Of a stretch of 64,000 bases of DNA, positions 59,824 through 64,000 are shown in pieces (position 1 is the stretch's first letter; the number at the start of each line of letters is the position of its first letter). The notes below the pieces were generated by a model that was not told the origin of the DNA, ran no database searches, and saw only the letters and a list, made by a program, of their open reading frames with translations. Source of the stretch: Owenia fusiformis (Eukaryota > Annelida > Polychaeta > Sabellida > Oweniidae); contig CAIIXF020000008.1 in the NCBI GenBank assembly GCA_903813345.2, forward strand, positions 39,124,867-39,188,866, written 5' to 3'. The position numbers were made by a program, and so were the translations under genes.

Positions 59824-62800
59824 ATGGCGGATGACCTACAAAACAATTTGTCAAAATTTGGTAAGTAAATCTTGGTTTATCTCAACCATGAGCACATACA
59901 AATTAATAAATGAAACTTTTTATGAAAAACATTGTCTGTTTTCATACTCAGTAGAAGCTATGACGAAACCAGCTATCACAATAAGTTGGAATTCCATCGT
60001 AAACTAAAATATTTCTGAAAACAAAAATATTTTTGAAACTGGCGGTGTTTCAATTCAAAGTCAGGCGATAAGGATTGGACCAATACAATCATACGTTTGT
60101 TTCTTATCATGTTCAGATTGTCAGGGACCATACTCCAAGTAGGACGTACTCGTGGAAGCAATGTGTATTCAGTAAATATAGCAGCTCTAAATATGAAGTC
60201 CAAAAAAGAAGAGCAATCCAGGAATTCCTGGATCAAAGAAGGTGAGGATTTGTTAATCAATTTATACTAAGACATTCTGGAGGTCATTCAGAATACTTTT
60301 GAGTGATAATCAGACAGGAGGAATTTCCTTAATACTGAAATCTTGATACTACAATATTTTGAAAGGTCACAGTGACCTACAACACTACTAGATGTATCTA
60401 CATGTATATGTGATTTATTCCTATTTACCTGTTACATGTATGTAAAAATATATGGAGTTCAAATGAAACCTCAATTGTGTGGAGAGGACATCTATCAAGA
60501 GTAGGCTAACAGTGACAGTTAGGGATTCGGAAGCATATATCTGTAGATCCTATTTATTATAAATATTCCATGAATATCAATAGGTCACCATAACTAAAAG
60601 TATGTTTCAACCAGGAAGACGGATCTGATTGAATTGAACTTCATATGAAGAAACAACGAACTCATGTGAAATAATAGCAGTTATGCAGTTGTAACTATTA
60701 CAAAAAGTTTTGCATCCTTATTGAATACCTTAATTATTTTCTGAGAATGAAACAGATTGATTTGACAAATATGATAAAAAATATCAACTACAATGTAGGG
60801 TAGTAGAGTGCAATGAAGGGGTGATATTTAAAAAATGATGTTTCTCTATTAGACCAATATGTTTGTGATTATCTTATGAGAATATTTTTCTACATGTATT
60901 TTTCCATCAAGACCATTTCCTTTCCATAAGGGATAATTAGATGCTGCTAATATGCTGCTAATGGTTGTTGTTATAAGTTATGTAGCAATCTTCACACACT
61001 TGGTTGAACAAAGATGTGTCAAACAGAAATCTTTGGTGTTCAAAACCAGATTAGTTTGTCATATGACATAATTTGTCTAGTTGCAACAGTTTACAGTTAC
61101 TATAGACATTTCCACATGTCTTGCAAAATACTGCAGTTTTCACCATTTTGAGCACTTATAGCTCACAAAATGTGTATAAATGAGTCAAATTTATTATTTT
61201 TATGAAAATATTATTTGAATACATTTTTTTATTCCATATACATTGTTTTACCATTAGAGATATTTTATTCACTAATGTTTGCATAACATCCAGCACATAA
61301 ACAATGTCCTGACTTTTTCATCCTTGGACTCTTTAATCAGCTGTTTTCGATCAATTAAGCAAACTAGGTCAGAAGTACGATTATTCAGAGTTAAAAGTTC
61401 AATTAGATAACGGCCTAGCGTATTATAGTGCATGTATACTAGGGGCAGACTATGTACCTTTTAGAATTTAATAACAATTATGAAGGTCAATGTAAAGAAT
61501 AGTGTGTTCAAAGTTCCAGTAGAAAAATGACAATACTCACACCACATGTACAATCCCATTTCCACAAGCTAGTACTGATAAATATAACCCACTTGTTTTT
61601 ATTTTATAATAATCTTTAACTCATACCATCAACAGACCTGGATATAAACCTTTTCTTGAAGTATCAATACAAAGCTTGAATTGAATAAAATATTGAATTT
61701 CCAACAGATGGGTTGTAACAAAATGAAATTGCATCTACAAGTCTGTCACACCATGTCTGTCACACCATTTTGAACTCCCTGACATGTTGTCTATCAGTGG
61801 TCAGCATCTATAACAAATTGTTACATCTTGTAACCATTTGCAATAACTCAAAACAGAGTGGTGTAAATATTATGCCACAATAAATCTATTTCATCAGTCA
61901 AATCTAAATGCTTGCACATAGTTGAGAACTAAAAATTACCTACAATTTCAACAAACAGTTGAATATATCAGATTCAATTTCCAGCTATTAAAAGACAAAG
62001 TAACTCTTTGCAATATTTTTATATTAAACATTTTAATTATTTTTCTCCATTTAAATACATAATCTTATATCAACATTTGAATCTCTGTAAAAAGGTTATC
62101 ATACTTGAAGACAACATATTTAAGCATTTAAGATGTAATACTGACATTCATGTACTTAAAGTTATACTCAAATTATATTTCAGATAATCCGTTGAAAGTA
62201 TCAAACCAGCAAAAAGATGGTTATGAGGATATATTACACAAGCGTAGAAAAACTGGTGAATTTTGGTGGACTTTGCGAACGAGGGATGATGTTCCACAAT
62301 ATAAGTGGAACAAACCACGTACACCCACAGAATTAAAGACATATGTAATGGGGAGTGATAGGGTTAAATATGCTGTAGAGCAGGTACGCTTTATATATTA
62401 AAGACATATGTAATGGGGAGTGATAGGGTTAAATATGCTGTAGAGCAGGTATGTTTTATATATTAAAGACATATGTTATGGGGAGTGATAGGGTTAAATA
62501 TGCTGTAGAGCAGGTTTGTTTTATATCTGTTTCTTTAATAATGATGAGCATTGTATACCTTTCCATAGCAACCATAAAAAAACTTTTGATTTTCCTAACA
62601 ACCTATGATATTTTCCTTAGCAACCATCAAAATGCCCCTTTTCCATAGCAACCCATTAATATCTACCTAGACAATCTAGCTATCACAATCTTATTTAGTA
62701 AACCATTAACCGAAGAACTTTTCCTTCATAACCATGACAACTTGTGTTTTCAGGTGATTAAAGAGACAGGGACTCCAATAGCAGAAGTATACGCAGAAGC

Positions 62801-63416
62801 TAAAGACATTTTGGAAGAAATGGCTCATAATTTAAGAATGGGTGCAATAAGATCATTAGCATTAGTGCTTCCTAAAGTCTTCAAATCTATTTATAGAAGA
62901 TTTTATGTTAACACAGAGGGAATTCAAATGGTGAGTTAATTTAAAGATATACCTAGTTGCAACTTGTTGCCATGGTTTCACAATACCTTTCGAATATGAT
63001 TTGTGGTCGTTTATCAATGTGTGCAGTTACATAGCTAATTTGAACTCAAATTAAACTTCATAAAGTTGAAATGAAAAATGAGATATTATTTAATGCTGCA
63101 GTGCAATATTGGCCCCTGCCCTATACATATAATAATTACTTTAATAAATCTTTTTGTTAAGAACAATAATGAAATCATACTTGCACATGATTGATGTATC
63201 TTTGTAGCTTCTAATTTGTATGCAAACTGCTTGAATTTGCGCACAAATTCAACGTTTACCCATTCAACGTTTATTTTCTACTTCAGTTGAGGTCCATGAT
63301 ACAAGAATATCCTGTTTTGTTAATGCCTAGTCACCGTAGTTACGCAGATTTCCTGTTACTCTCCTATGTTTTCTTCCACTATGACCTGCCACTCCCAGTC
63401 ATAGCAGCTGCAATGG
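59824..63416 (+). CDS. GNPAT: Dihydroxyacetone phosphate acyltransferase (GNPAT), first four exons
   Basis: Exons 59824-59860, 62184-62383, 62754-62930 and 63287-63416 join in phase; the gene continues past the right edge. The enzyme acylates dihydroxyacetone phosphate in peroxisomes, the first step of plasmalogen and ether-lipid synthesis. The start is ATGGCGGATGAC. Exon 2 encodes [11 protein letters not shown] and [10 protein letters not shown]. Exon 3 encodes [20 protein letters not shown] and [19 protein letters not shown], close to the vertebrate order. Exon 4 holds [23 protein letters not shown] with the H-x4-D acyltransferase catalytic motif (HRSYAD), then [12 protein letters not shown]. 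About 168 of an expected ~680 residues are present; the later acyltransferase blocks and the peroxisomal targeting signal lie outside. The possible exon at 63619 (VNLHDQNLL) does not resemble the family and was not included. Confidence 0.92.
62321..62525 (+). repeat. 65-bp tandem triplication covering a 5' splice site
   Basis: The last ~50 bp of GNPAT exon 2 and its donor are repeated at a 65-bp period. The donors read CAG/GTACGC (62383, real), CAG/GTATGT and CAG/GTTTGT. Only the first keeps the frame: reading on from it meets TAA after five codons (GTA CGC TTT ATA TAT). Confidence 0.85.
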
Positions 63417-63689
63417 GTATGTAAAATAACACTGAATTTATGTAAAATAACACTGAATTGAATTTATCAATCAAGAACACAAATTTGGAATCATAAAAAT
63501 AGAGTGATTCACTCATTCTGTGAGGAAAATATATGTTTATGTTTCATTAATCAGTGAAAATGTGACAGGTATTGCACAAGCATAGAATGAAATATTTGTT
63601 TTATTATATAATTGCTAGGTGTAAATCTCCATGATCAGAATTTACTAGCAGGCAATATGCAAGGAAATTCAACTTGGTTTTTAATTATT

Positions 63690-64000
63690 ATGTCACCACC
63701 AAAAGTGGTGACATATTGTTATGGTCTCCGTTTTTTTGCGACGGCGTCCGGCGGTTGGTGGTTGGCGGTTGGCGTCCGGCGGTTGGCGTCCGGCGTCTGT
63801 AACAATTTCTTACAACTTCCTATAACTTAACAAATACTGTTTAGACTGACTTCAATTTTTTTCTAAATCATCTACATGTTCTCAGAAGTTCAAATCTGAC
63901 TTTAGATTTGACATTTGACCTTCAATGACCTTCTCAAGGTCAAAAAGGTCTTTTTTCAACTTGCTTCACATTGACTAAATTTTTTTTCAAAATCATCTAC
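63690..64000. mobile_element. ATGTCACCACC element, second copy, cut by the window edge
   Basis: It begins with the hairpin ATGTCACCACCAAAAGTGGT and continues, as the reverse complement of the 34605-36165 copy, through the CCGTTTTTTTGCGACGGCGTC block, the GGCGTCCGGCGGTTGGCGTC repeats and the first tandem unit (ATCATCTACATGTTCTCAGA). It lies in an intron of GNPAT, opposite in orientation to the first copy. Confidence 0.85.

Noticed and set aside
63619-63690. Fifth GNPAT exon after CTAG at 63618
   Set aside because: Its translation (VNLHDQNLLAGNMQG) is unlike the expected continuation after VIAAAM, and it runs straight into the mobile element.

Overview
This is AT-rich eukaryotic DNA with spliced genes (GT-AG introns, and one probable GC-AG intron), single-exon GPCR genes, and many short palindromic or non-autonomous mobile elements. 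The gene content is animal: GNPAT, a CCDC88/Girdin relative, theta-class GST, a GPI-type ecto-ADP-ribosyltransferase and an MCFD2-like EF-hand protein. The high density of foldback elements and MITEs suggests a marine invertebrate. An echinoderm or hemichordate would fit, but the sequence alone does not settle the phylum. All gene models were built by hand from ORFs, splice sites and phase, with no database search.

Layout. At 0.6-2.5 kb (+) are the last exons of an unidentified acidic, low-complexity protein. At 4-9.6 kb are foldback elements and a single-exon rhodopsin-class GPCR (5.5-6.6 kb, +). At 9.65-11.39 kb (+) is a four-exon theta-class glutathione transferase, whose start codon lies 49 bp from an 837-bp long inverted repeat. 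At 13.3-17.1 kb is a decayed composite mobile element with inverted arms and a broken ORF. At 17.3-18.4 kb (-) is a two-exon secreted, GPI-type arginine ADP-ribosyltransferase with an intact R-S-ExE triad. At 20.9-22.6 kb (-) is a four-exon secreted EF-hand protein of MCFD2 type. At 24.8-25.8 kb (+) is a second single-exon GPCR, resembling neuropeptide/FMRFamide receptors.

From 29.3 to 52.3 kb (-) runs one 12-exon gene. It encodes a 1,044-aa CCDC88-type protein with a Hook-like N-terminus and coiled coils but a much shorter body than vertebrate Girdin/Daple. Its introns hold most of the repeats in the window: a 36-bp array that copies a 3' splice site, an element carrying about ten units with AGGTCA direct repeats, a 1.5-kb satellite, a 65-bp minisatellite and several MITEs. 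At 54.7-58.2 kb a ~1.5-kb long-terminal-inverted-repeat element has been split by a second 2.0-kb element with CCATGG-rich ends. From 59.8 kb to the right edge (+) lie the first four exons of GNPAT, the peroxisomal enzyme that starts ether-lipid synthesis. The end of its second exon, donor site included, is tandemly triplicated.

The main points of interest are two cases in which tandem repeats have multiplied splice sites: acceptors in the CCDC88-like gene, where extra copies would add in-frame 12-residue units, and donors in GNPAT, where extra copies would truncate. Others are the nested element with a clean excision reconstruction and a mobile element that spreads arrays of nuclear-receptor-like half sites. 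No bacterial operon, CRISPR array or rRNA gene was seen, and I recognised no tRNA.
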